Assembly: GCA_902609025.1 (NCBI GenBank)
Contig: CACLQD010000007.1
Span: 1 to 41,160, forward strand
Direction: 5' to 3'
Length of the DNA: 41,160 bases
Source of the DNA: an uncultured PS1 clade bacterium
Lineage (GTDB): Bacteria > Pseudomonadota > Alphaproteobacteria > MED-G09
In this document: piece by piece, positions 9,205 to 17,274 of the stretch
Layout: each line of letters opens with the position of its first letter
How positions within the stretch are numbered: position 1 is the stretch's first letter
The notes under the pieces: generated by a model
The model's input: the letters and a program-made list of their open reading frames with translations, nothing else
The model's database searches: none
What the model was told of the DNA's origin: nothing
Made by a program: the position numbers and the translations under genes

Positions 9205-10893
9205 ATGAAAAAAGAAATAGAAGAAATAGTAAAAGAACTTTGTTCACCTAATGGTGAATTTCCAACAAAAATTATCGAATTAAATGGATATGAGTATTTA
9301 GCATTTGATTGGGGCCCAAAAACTCTTTTTGAATATTTTAATCTTTATAAAGAACATAAAAATAAAGAAATGATTGTTTATGAAGATGAAAGATGGACAT
9401 ATAAGGAGGCTTATAAATTTTCATCAGCTTTCGCTAATTCTTTAATTAATGACTTCGGGGTAAAAAAAGGAGATAGAATTGCAATAGCATCAAGAAATTA
9501 CCCAGAATGGATTTTTAGTTTCATAGCAATAACTAGTATTGGAGCTATTGCTGTTCCAATGAATAGTTGGTGGACATCTAAAGAACTTGAATATGGTATT
9601 GAAGATAGCGACGCTAAAATACTGATAGTTGATGAAGAAAGATTAAACAGAATTAGTAATCTCTATAAAAAAAATAATTTTAAGATTATTGTTATTAGAC
9701 CTGATAATAAAAATCATAAAAATAATTGGATATCATATTCGAGAAAATATCTTTCTGAAGAAATGCCAATATTTGATATTAATCCTTTTGATGACGCGAC
9801 AATCTTATATACCTCTGGATCAACAGGACACCCAAAGGGAGTATGCTCATCAAATAAATCTATTATTTCTACTTTACTTCAGTGGATGGTTGTTGCTACA
9901 GCAAGAAATATTAAGGATGGTATAATAGCTAATGAAGAGATTCAGCCTTCATGTCTTTTAACTGTACCCTTATTTCATGTCACTGGAAGCCATGCACAGT
10001 TTATGCTTTCATTTCTATCAGGGAGAAAAATGGTTATAATGCATAAATGGGACTCAGAAAAAGCATTATCTCTAATAGAAAAAGAGAAAATAACGACACT
10101 TAATGGTGTTCCAACTATGACATTAGAAGTTATGCGTGATGAAAATAGAAAAAAATATGATTTATCATCATTAAAGGAGCTTTCTGGGGGAGGAGCAGCA
10201 AGGCCATCTTCTCATGTAAAAGAATTAAAGAATGAATTTCCAAATGCCTCTCCTGGTTTAGGCTATGGATTGACAGAAACCAATGCAGCCGGCGCTGTAA
10301 TATCTGGTGATGATTATATTAATAGACCAGGCTCTACTGGAAAGCCTACTCCTCCACTAACTAAAATTAAGATTTTTGATAGCAATCACAAAGAATGTAA
10401 TGAAAATGAAGTCGGCGAAGTATGGATAAAATCAATTACTAATTTTAGTAAATATTGGAATAATGAAGAAGCAACAAATGAAGCATTTTTTAATGATTGG
10501 TTTAGATCAGGCGACTTAGGTTACCTAGATGAGGACAATTTTTTATATATTGTTGATAGAGCTAAAGATATAGTTATTAGGGGTGGAGAAAATATTTCGT
10601 GCCTTGAAGTAGAAGATGTAATTAATAAACACCCTAATGTAATTGAAGCAAGTGTCTATGGCGTTCCTGATGAAAGATTAGGAGAAAAACTCTGCTGTTC
10701 AATTTTTTTAAAAGAATTAAATGATTTTGATGAAACTGCATTCAATATATATCTTAAAGATTACATCGCTAATTTTAAAATACCTGAATATTATGATTTA
10801 AATAAAAACAAACTTCCAAGAACAGCTTCGGGTAAAATTTATAAATTAAGATTGAGAGATAAGACCAAAGCAAAATTAAATATTACTGACTAA
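9205..10893 (+). CDS. Class I adenylate-forming acyl-CoA synthetase
   Basis: ILYTSGSTGHPKGV, GYGLTET, DWFRSGDLGYLDEDNFLYIVDRAKD, RTASGKIYK. Confidence 0.9.
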   Translation: MKKEIEEIVKELCSPNGEFPTKIIELNGYEYLAFDWGPKTLFEYFNLYKEHKNKEMIVYEDERWTYKEAYKFSSAFANSLINDFGVKKGDRIAIASRNYPEWIFSFIAITSIGAIAVPMNSWWTSKELEYGIEDSDAKILIVDEERLNRISNLYKKNNFKIIVIRPDNKNHKNNWISYSRKYLSEEMPIFDINPFDDATILYTSGSTGHPKGVCSSNKSIISTLLQWMVVATARNIKDGIIANEEIQPSCLLTVPLFHVTGSHAQFMLSFLSGRKMVIMHKWDSEKALSLIEKEKITTLNGVPTMTLEVMRDENRKKYDLSSLKELSGGGAARPSSHVKELKNEFPNASPGLGYGLTETNAAGAVISGDDYINRPGSTGKPTPPLTKIKIFDSNHKECNENEVGEVWIKSITNFSKYWNNEEATNEAFFNDWFRSGDLGYLDEDNFLYIVDRAKDIVIRGGENISCLEVEDVINKHPNVIEASVYGVPDERLGEKLCCSIFLKELNDFDETAFNIYLKDYIANFKIPEYYDLNKNKLPRTASGKIYKLRLRDKTKAKLNITD

Positions 10894-11263
10894 ATATACG
10901 AAAAGTTGCAGATGCTGCAGCTACTTCTTCTTCATTTTCATTTCGTAAAATTGACTCTGCAAATCCAATCGATTTACCAATTTTTACAACATTACCCTCT
11001 CCATAAAAAAACCCAGGATATGCAGAAGCTAAAAAAATAGTTTTAAGTTCAATTGTTGCGTGTTTATTATCATGCATTGTATGAAGCGCATGACCACATA
11101 ACATATCTAATGCAGTGGATAAAATACCACCAGTTATAACATTATTTCTATTGGCAAAACGATTATCTAATTTATATTTGTGAATTACATGGCCTTTTTC
11201 TATTTTTACATGCTCTCTATCCAATAATTCTCCAATGGGTGGTATTATAGTTAAGTCTTTCAT
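10883..11263 (-). CDS. Hotdog-fold thioesterase (PaaI family)
   Basis: VITGGILSTALDMLCGHAL and ATIELKTIFLASAYPG hotdog motifs; 126 aa. Confidence 0.75.
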   Translation of the reverse strand: MKDLTIIPPIGELLDREHVKIEKGHVIHKYKLDNRFANRNNVITGGILSTALDMLCGHALHTMHDNKHATIELKTIFLASAYPGFFYGEGNVVKIGKSIGFAESILRNENEEEVAAASATFRIFSQ

Positions 11264-11374
11264 ATGAAAATCCTTTTTTTGATATTAATAAGATAATTTG
11301 TTTTTTTAAAAAAGAAGATATTTGCTCCTTTTAGTAAGTTGATGTATGTCTAAGAAATTAAACTGAGAAATAAA

Positions 11375-12427
11375 ATGACTTTTGGAAGAAAATTTTATGA
11401 ACCATTGGCTGATGGAGCTCCGAAACCTAAATCAGAAATAAATAATGATTTAGAAAGAGTAATTCATTTCTTTCCTCCGCATTTAAAAAAAGTTACAGAC
11501 AAGTTAGATAAAATTTCAAAAAAAACAGATGTAATACTTGGTAATCTAGAAGATGGAATTTCTCCTAAAGATAAAATTAAAGCAAGAGAAGAGTTTGTTA
11601 AAAAATCAAAAAAAATAAATCTCAAAAATACAGGCTTATGGACTAGAGTAAATGCTATATCTAGCGAGTGGTTTTTAGACGATATATCTATTCTTATAAA
11701 AGAATTGGGCAATACTCTAGATGTTATTATGCTACCAATGATAAATACTCCTGAAGAGATTCTATTTGCTGATCGAATTATTGCTCTTAATGAAGCTCAA
11801 AATAAGTTAAAAAAACAAATTAAAATTCATATAATTCTTGAGACAGCGGAAGGTGTTATGAATGTAGAATCTTTAGCTGCTTGTAGTCCTAGACTTCATG
11901 GATTTAGTTTAGGTCCGGCGGATCTTGCTGCATCAAGAGGTATGAAAACAGTTAGAGTTGGAGGAAGTCATCCTGATTATGGTATTTTATCTGACCCAAA
12001 AGATAAAATAACTAAAAGAAAATTTATTCAACAAGATCTTTGGCACTATTCCCTCTCTAAAATGATAGATGCCTGTGCTTCGAATAATATAAAAGCTTTT
12101 TTTGGTCCTTATGGAGATTTTGACGATGCTGAAGGATGTGAAATACAATTTAGAAATGCTTTTATTCTTGGATGTCATGGAGCATGGTCTCTTCATCCAT
12201 CACAAATCGATATTGCAAAAAAAGTTTTTTGTCCTAGTGAAGATGAGGTTGAAAAAGCAGCAAAAATTATTAAAGCAATGGGTGACGGTACTGGAGCAGT
12301 AAAAGTTGATGGCAAAATGCAAGATGAAGCTACTGTTAAACAAGCTAATGTAATTATTGAATTAGCCAAAAAAATTAGAAAAAAGGACCCTAAGCTATCG
12401 AAAAGTTTTTCTAAATATTTAACTTGA
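11375..12427 (+). CDS. HpcH/HpaI/CitE-family CoA lyase, resembling Chloroflexus-type malyl-CoA/beta-methylmalyl-CoA lyase
   Basis: FYEPLADGAPKP, ERVIHFFPPHL, LGNLEDGI, HGFSLGPADLAASRGMKT, FRNAFILGCHGAWSLHPSQI. Confidence 0.85.
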   Translation: MTFGRKFYEPLADGAPKPKSEINNDLERVIHFFPPHLKKVTDKLDKISKKTDVILGNLEDGISPKDKIKAREEFVKKSKKINLKNTGLWTRVNAISSEWFLDDISILIKELGNTLDVIMLPMINTPEEILFADRIIALNEAQNKLKKQIKIHIILETAEGVMNVESLAACSPRLHGFSLGPADLAASRGMKTVRVGGSHPDYGILSDPKDKITKRKFIQQDLWHYSLSKMIDACASNNIKAFFGPYGDFDDAEGCEIQFRNAFILGCHGAWSLHPSQIDIAKKVFCPSEDEVEKAAKIIKAMGDGTGAVKVDGKMQDEATVKQANVIIELAKKIRKKDPKLSKSFSKYLT

Positions 12428-12518
12428 TAGGTTAGTTAATTTAGGAATAATAATACTTACAAATTATAAGAAAAAGATTAAGGTAGAACATATCTAATTA
12501 GATCTTCTGGAGAATATT

Positions 12519-12845
12519 ATGGAAAGAGATGCTAAGTTCAAAATAGGTGAAATCGTTAAACATAGATTTTTATCATTTAGAGGTGTAATTTTCGATGTTG
12601 ATCCAACATTTAATAATACAGAAGAATGGTGGTTATCTATTCCTGAGGATATCAGACCAAAAAAAGATCAGCCTTTTTATCATCTATTAGCAGAGAATGA
12701 AGTGACAGAATATGTTGCATATGTATCTGAACAAAATTTACTTTTTGATGAAACCGGTGAACCAGTGAGACACCCTCAAGTCAACGAAATTTTTGGTACT
12801 TTTAAAAATGGTTGTTACGAAATTCAATCCAGCAAAATGCATTAA
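12519..12845 (+). CDS. hspQ: Heat shock protein HspQ (YccV-like hemimethylated-DNA-binding domain family)
   Basis: FKIGEIVKHRFLSFRGVIFDVDPTFNNTEEWW...QPFYHLLAEN...YVSEQNL. Confidence 0.93.
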   Translation: MERDAKFKIGEIVKHRFLSFRGVIFDVDPTFNNTEEWWLSIPEDIRPKKDQPFYHLLAENEVTEYVAYVSEQNLLFDETGEPVRHPQVNEIFGTFKNGCYEIQSSKMH

Positions 12846-13579
12846 AAGGTTTTTTAATTTTGATAAAAGATAGAAGACCTTATTTCATAAGAAATTTAAT
12901 AGAAAATTATTATAAATTTTGGACTTATTATTTTATTAAACCGCAATTTAGATCTGTAGGTAAAAATCTCGATATCAACAAACCTTGGAATTTAGATATA
13001 TATGGAGATGATATTTTTGTAGGAAATAATGTTCACTTTAGAACTTCAAAAAATCTTATAACACAAATTTGTTCATGGAATAGAAATGATACTAATGCAA
13101 GAATACTAATTGGTGATAATGTTTTAATATCTCCTGGAGTAAGAATATTGTCAGCAGAAGAAATTTCAATCGGTAACAATGTTATGCTAGCAAGCAATGT
13201 TTATATAAGCGACTCAGATTGGCATAATGTTTATGATAGAATTAAAACCCCAGGTAAAAGTAAAAAAATAATAATAAAAGAAAATGCTTGGATAGGTGAA
13301 GGATCCAAAATTTCCAAAGGAGTAGTAATTGGAGAGAATTCAATTATCGGTTTAGGATCAATAGTGACATCAGATGTTCCAGATAATAAAATATACGCTG
13401 GTAATCCTGCAAAAGAAATTAAATCAATTGATATTGATAAAAAGATAAGAAAAAGAGAGGATCTCTTTATTTCTGATGACTATGATAAATTAATGAAATA
13501 CTTACTAAAAGAAGATCTAAAAAATAATTCTTTTTTAGGTTGGATTAGAACTCTAGTATTTCCAAAAAGAGGTGATTAA
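12812..13579 (+). CDS. Left-handed beta-helix acyltransferase (WbbJ/maltose-O-acetyltransferase-like)
   Basis: Hexapeptide repeats IGDNVLISPGVRI, IGNNVMLASNVYISDSDWH, IIGLGSIVTSDVPDNKIYAGNPAKEIK. Start uncertain; an in-frame TTG near 12860 would remove the overlap with hspQ. Confidence 0.82.
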   Translation: MLRNSIQQNALKGFLILIKDRRPYFIRNLIENYYKFWTYYFIKPQFRSVGKNLDINKPWNLDIYGDDIFVGNNVHFRTSKNLITQICSWNRNDTNARILIGDNVLISPGVRILSAEEISIGNNVMLASNVYISDSDWHNVYDRIKTPGKSKKIIIKENAWIGEGSKISKGVVIGENSIIGLGSIVTSDVPDNKIYAGNPAKEIKSIDIDKKIRKREDLFISDDYDKLMKYLLKEDLKNNSFLGWIRTLVFPKRGD

Positions 13580-14685
13580 AAAATAGATTTAACCTTTTCC
13601 TCACTTATTCCCCATTCCATTAAAGCAGTTTCATTGTGCTCACCATTTATAGCTGAAGGACCATTAATTTTTGACTCTGTTCTTGAAAATCTTGGCGCAA
13701 CATTTGGTTGAACAACTCCATCAATTTCTACGAATGTTTCCCTATCAATATTATGTTGGTGTTTTGGTGCCTCATTTATTGAAAGAACAGGACTAAAACA
13801 TACATCTGTTCCTTCCATTAAATTACACCATTCATCTCTTGTTTTTGTTTGAAAAATATCTTCAATTTTATCTTTTAAAAGAGGCCATTTTTCACGGTTC
13901 ATTTGATCATCAAAGTCAGGATCTTGAATATTGGCTTTTTCTAATAATAATGCATAAAATTGTGGCTCAATTGATCCAATGGAAACATATTTTTTATCCT
14001 TAGTTTCATATACATCATAAAAATGAGCGCCTGTATCTAATAAATTAGAACCACGTGTGTTTTGCCAAATTTTTGAACTTGTAAAACCATAAAACATAGA
14101 CATTAATGAAGCCGCACCATCAGTCATAGCACAATCGACAACTTGACCTTCACCAGAACTATTAGCCTCATGTAGGGCTGCTAACATTCCCATAGCAAGA
14201 TAAAGGGCTCCTCCGCCAAAATCACCAATAAGATTTAAAGGTGGTACGGGTTTTTCTCCTTTTCTTCCAATAGCATCCAATGCCCCAGTAAGGGAAATAT
14301 AATTGATATCATGACCTGCAGCTTGAGATAAGCTTCCATGCTGACCCCATCCGGTCATCCTCCCGTAGACTAATTTCTTGTTAACTTTAAAACAATCTTC
14401 AGGCCCAAGACCCAAACTTTCCATTTTTCCTGGTCGCATTCCCTCTTGAAGTATGTCAGCCTTGGAGACAAGATCAAGACAAATATCTAGATGGTGAGGG
14501 TCTCTCAGGTTAAGTACAACGGATTTTTTTCCGCGTCCTTCTATTATATGTTTTGATCCCCCTTTTGGAGATCTATCTATTCTTAATACCTCAGCACCCA
14601 TATCAGCCAAAAGCATGCCACAAAATGGGCCTGGCCCTATTCCAGCAAATTCAATTACTTTTACATTATTTAATGGTCCACTCAT
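13576..14685 (-). CDS. CaiB/BaiF family protein, alpha-methylacyl-CoA racemase-like
   Basis: VKVIEFAGIGPGPFCGMLLADMGAEVLRIDR, GHDINYISLTGAL, NLIGDFGGGALYLAMGMLAAL, SIGSIEPQFY. Confidence 0.88.
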   Translation of the reverse strand: MSGPLNNVKVIEFAGIGPGPFCGMLLADMGAEVLRIDRSPKGGSKHIIEGRGKKSVVLNLRDPHHLDICLDLVSKADILQEGMRPGKMESLGLGPEDCFKVNKKLVYGRMTGWGQHGSLSQAAGHDINYISLTGALDAIGRKGEKPVPPLNLIGDFGGGALYLAMGMLAALHEANSSGEGQVVDCAMTDGAASLMSMFYGFTSSKIWQNTRGSNLLDTGAHFYDVYETKDKKYVSIGSIEPQFYALLLEKANIQDPDFDDQMNREKWPLLKDKIEDIFQTKTRDEWCNLMEGTDVCFSPVLSINEAPKHQHNIDRETFVEIDGVVQPNVAPRFSRTESKINGPSAINGEHNETALMEWGISEEKVKSIF

Positions 14686-14695
14686 ATTTTCTCCC

Positions 14696-16132
14696 TTAGT
14701 TGCTTTCCTGATCTATACTAATATTAAGTTCAGTAATTTTTTTTCTCAATGTATTTCTATTTAAACCTAATAACTCAGCAGCTTTCAATTGATTGCCATT
14801 CTTATTTTTTAAAACCTCCAAAAGTAAAACCTTTTCAAGTTCAGTTACAAAATAATTGTATACATCTCCTTGATATTCTTTGTTAATTTTATTTATATTT
14901 CTTGAAAGATAATTTTCTAAAATTTTTGAAAATTGATTGTCAGTATCTAACATTTGCTGGTCAAGCTTTTGGAGATTCAATATTTCTTCAGTGAGATCTT
15001 CATTCATTACATTTTCATCTGTATAAAGAGCACATAATTTCAGAATAAAATTTTCAAGCTCTCTTACATTACCCGGCCATTGATATTTCTCTAAAATTTG
15101 AAAAGATTCAGTAGTAAATTTTTTTGGATCAAGTTTTAGATCTTTTGCTTTGTCTAAAAAATGATTAACTAATTCTGGAATATCTTCTTTTCTTTCTCTA
15201 AGCGGGGGTATGCTAATTGGGACTACATTGAGTCTATAAAACAAATCTTCTCTAAATTCGCCTTTCTCAATAAGATTAGAGAGATTCTTATGTGTTGCAG
15301 CTATTATTCTTGTATCTGCTTGAATTTTTTCTTTCCCTCCAATTGGTGTAAACTCTCCCTCCTGTAAAACCCTTAACAACCTCGTTTGAGCATCTATAGG
15401 CATATCACCAATTTCATCTAAAAATAGTGTTCCTTTTTCGGCTAATTTAAATTTACCATCACTCTTTTGATGAGCGCCTGTAAAAGATCCTTTTTCATGT
15501 CCAAAAAGTTCACTTTCAATCAGATCATTAGGAATGGCAGCCATATTGAGGGCTATGAAAGGCTTTTCTGACCTTGTGCTATATTTATGTAAGGCTTTAG
15601 CTACCAATTCCTTTCCTGTACCGCTCTCGCCATAAATCATAACAGTAAGATCATTTTGCGATAACCTTGCTATAGATTTGTATAAATCTTGCATAGCAGG
15701 TGATCTACCAACAATAAGCTGTTTTTCAGATTCGTTTCTTATTTTAGTTTTGTTTTTAAGATTTTGCTTACTTTCTAATGCTTTCTTGATCAGCTTTTGA
15801 AGCTCATCTAAATCAAATGGCTTGGGCAAGTACTCATAGGCTCCTTGCTTTGTTGCAGAAATTGCTGTTTGTAAATTATTTTTCGCACTAACTACAATTA
15901 CAGGTAGGTTCTCTCTGTATTCAACTATTTGAGGTAAAATATCAAAAAGCTCTCCATCAGGAAGCATCACATCAGTAATCAATAAATCCCCCTTATTGCT
16001 TTCTATTAATTTCCATAGCTCTTTAAGGTTAGTTGCCATAAAAATTTCATAACCCAAGTCTTGAAGATATCTAGAAGTGACTAATCTAATAGACTCGTCA
16101 TCCTCAGCTATTATTAAAGTTTTGTTACTCAT
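14696..16132 (-). CDS. ntrC: Nitrogen regulation response regulator NtrC
   Basis: Receiver domain (LLITDVMLPDG), AAA+ (GESGTGKELVAKALH, ELFGHEKGSFTGA, GTLFLDEIG), Fis-type HTH (LKAAELLGLNRNTLRKKI). Confidence 0.93.
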   Translation of the reverse strand: MSNKTLIIAEDDESIRLVTSRYLQDLGYEIFMATNLKELWKLIESNKGDLLITDVMLPDGELFDILPQIVEYRENLPVIVVSAKNNLQTAISATKQGAYEYLPKPFDLDELQKLIKKALESKQNLKNKTKIRNESEKQLIVGRSPAMQDLYKSIARLSQNDLTVMIYGESGTGKELVAKALHKYSTRSEKPFIALNMAAIPNDLIESELFGHEKGSFTGAHQKSDGKFKLAEKGTLFLDEIGDMPIDAQTRLLRVLQEGEFTPIGGKEKIQADTRIIAATHKNLSNLIEKGEFREDLFYRLNVVPISIPPLRERKEDIPELVNHFLDKAKDLKLDPKKFTTESFQILEKYQWPGNVRELENFILKLCALYTDENVMNEDLTEEILNLQKLDQQMLDTDNQFSKILENYLSRNINKINKEYQGDVYNYFVTELEKVLLLEVLKNKNGNQLKAAELLGLNRNTLRKKITELNISIDQESN

Positions 16133-16133
16133 A

Positions 16134-17219
16134 TTATGACTCCGACATTAATCTAATAATAAATTTTGTTCCTTGATCAGTTAAATCAAGCTCAATAGTT
16201 CCATTATGATCACTAACTATTTTGGAAACTATTGATAACCCAAGCCCGCCTTGGCCAATTTTCTTAGTACTTACAAATGGTTGAAAGATTTCTTGTGATA
16301 TTGAGGCTGGAATACCTGGGCCATTATCAATCACAGAAATTTTAATTGGTAATTTTATTCTTTCCTCACTTAATTTTTCTTTAATAATGAATCCATGCTC
16401 ATAATTAGTTGATAAAATAATTTCATTATCAGAGTCTGACTCATTATTGAATGCCTCTATTGAGTTTTTAATAAGATTAATAAATACTTGAATCAATTGA
16501 TCTTCATTACCAATAACATCTGGAATTGAAGGATCAAATACTTCTGTTATTTTTATTTTCTTTTCACTTGAATTAATCATAACATCTCTAACATGTCGTA
16601 AAATTGAATGAATATTAATTGGCTTTAAATCAATAGGAGTTGATGCATCAAAAACTTGAAGGTTATCTACCAGTCTTTTAATTCTATCTACTTCATTTAT
16701 TATAAGATCTGTCATGACAATGTCATTGCTTTCAATATTCTTCTCTAAAATCTGTGCAGCTCCTCTAATACCAGCCAAAGGATTTTTAACTTCATGCGCA
16801 AGAATTTGAGACATATTTGACATTGCTATTTTATTTTTCTGATTTTCATTCTGGAGTATTAATTTTTTTTCATTAAAGCCCTCTATCAAAATAATTTGAT
16901 AGTAATTGTCTGACCCTATCACTGGAGTTACCTCAACATCTACATCTTTATGTGAACCAGAAATTGGGGTTGATAGATCAACCCTATATTCTTTAAAAGT
17001 TGTTTCTGTATTAAGAGAATTATCTATTAAAGATAAAATTGGAGATGAAAAAGGAAGAATGCTTTCGATTGATTTTTCTAACAACACTTTAGAGCTTAAT
17101 TTAAAAAAATCCTCAGCAGCTGAATTCACCATATTTATAAGCTTATGCTCATCAATTATTATAATTGGAAAGGTAATTGAATTTATGACTTGCTTATGTA
17201 TATTAGTATCATTAATCAT
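16134..17219 (-). CDS. ntrB: Nitrogen regulation sensor histidine kinase NtrB
   Basis: PAS-like N-terminus, H-box LAHEVKNPLAGIRGAAQIL, N-box, GLGLSIV; immediately upstream of ntrC. Confidence 0.93.
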   Translation of the reverse strand: MINDTNIHKQVINSITFPIIIIDEHKLINMVNSAAEDFFKLSSKVLLEKSIESILPFSSPILSLIDNSLNTETTFKEYRVDLSTPISGSHKDVDVEVTPVIGSDNYYQIILIEGFNEKKLILQNENQKNKIAMSNMSQILAHEVKNPLAGIRGAAQILEKNIESNDIVMTDLIINEVDRIKRLVDNLQVFDASTPIDLKPINIHSILRHVRDVMINSSEKKIKITEVFDPSIPDVIGNEDQLIQVFINLIKNSIEAFNNESDSDNEIILSTNYEHGFIIKEKLSEERIKLPIKISVIDNGPGIPASISQEIFQPFVSTKKIGQGGLGLSIVSKIVSDHNGTIELDLTDQGTKFIIRLMSES

Positions 17220-17225
17220 TTTAAT

Positions 17226-17270
17226 TGCCTAATTTTTAAGCATTTATATATTATGCCTAATAATTAGGCA
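17226..17270. promoter_or_regulatory. Two tandem 17-bp dyad elements, putative operators, between divergent ntrB and ispDF
   Basis: 17254-17270 TGCCTAAT-A-ATTAGGCA is a perfect 8-bp inverted repeat; 17226-17242 TGCCTAAT-T-TTTAAGCA is a second copy (right arm 6/8 identical), centres 28 bp apart. Confidence 0.5.
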
Positions 17271-17274
17271 AATT

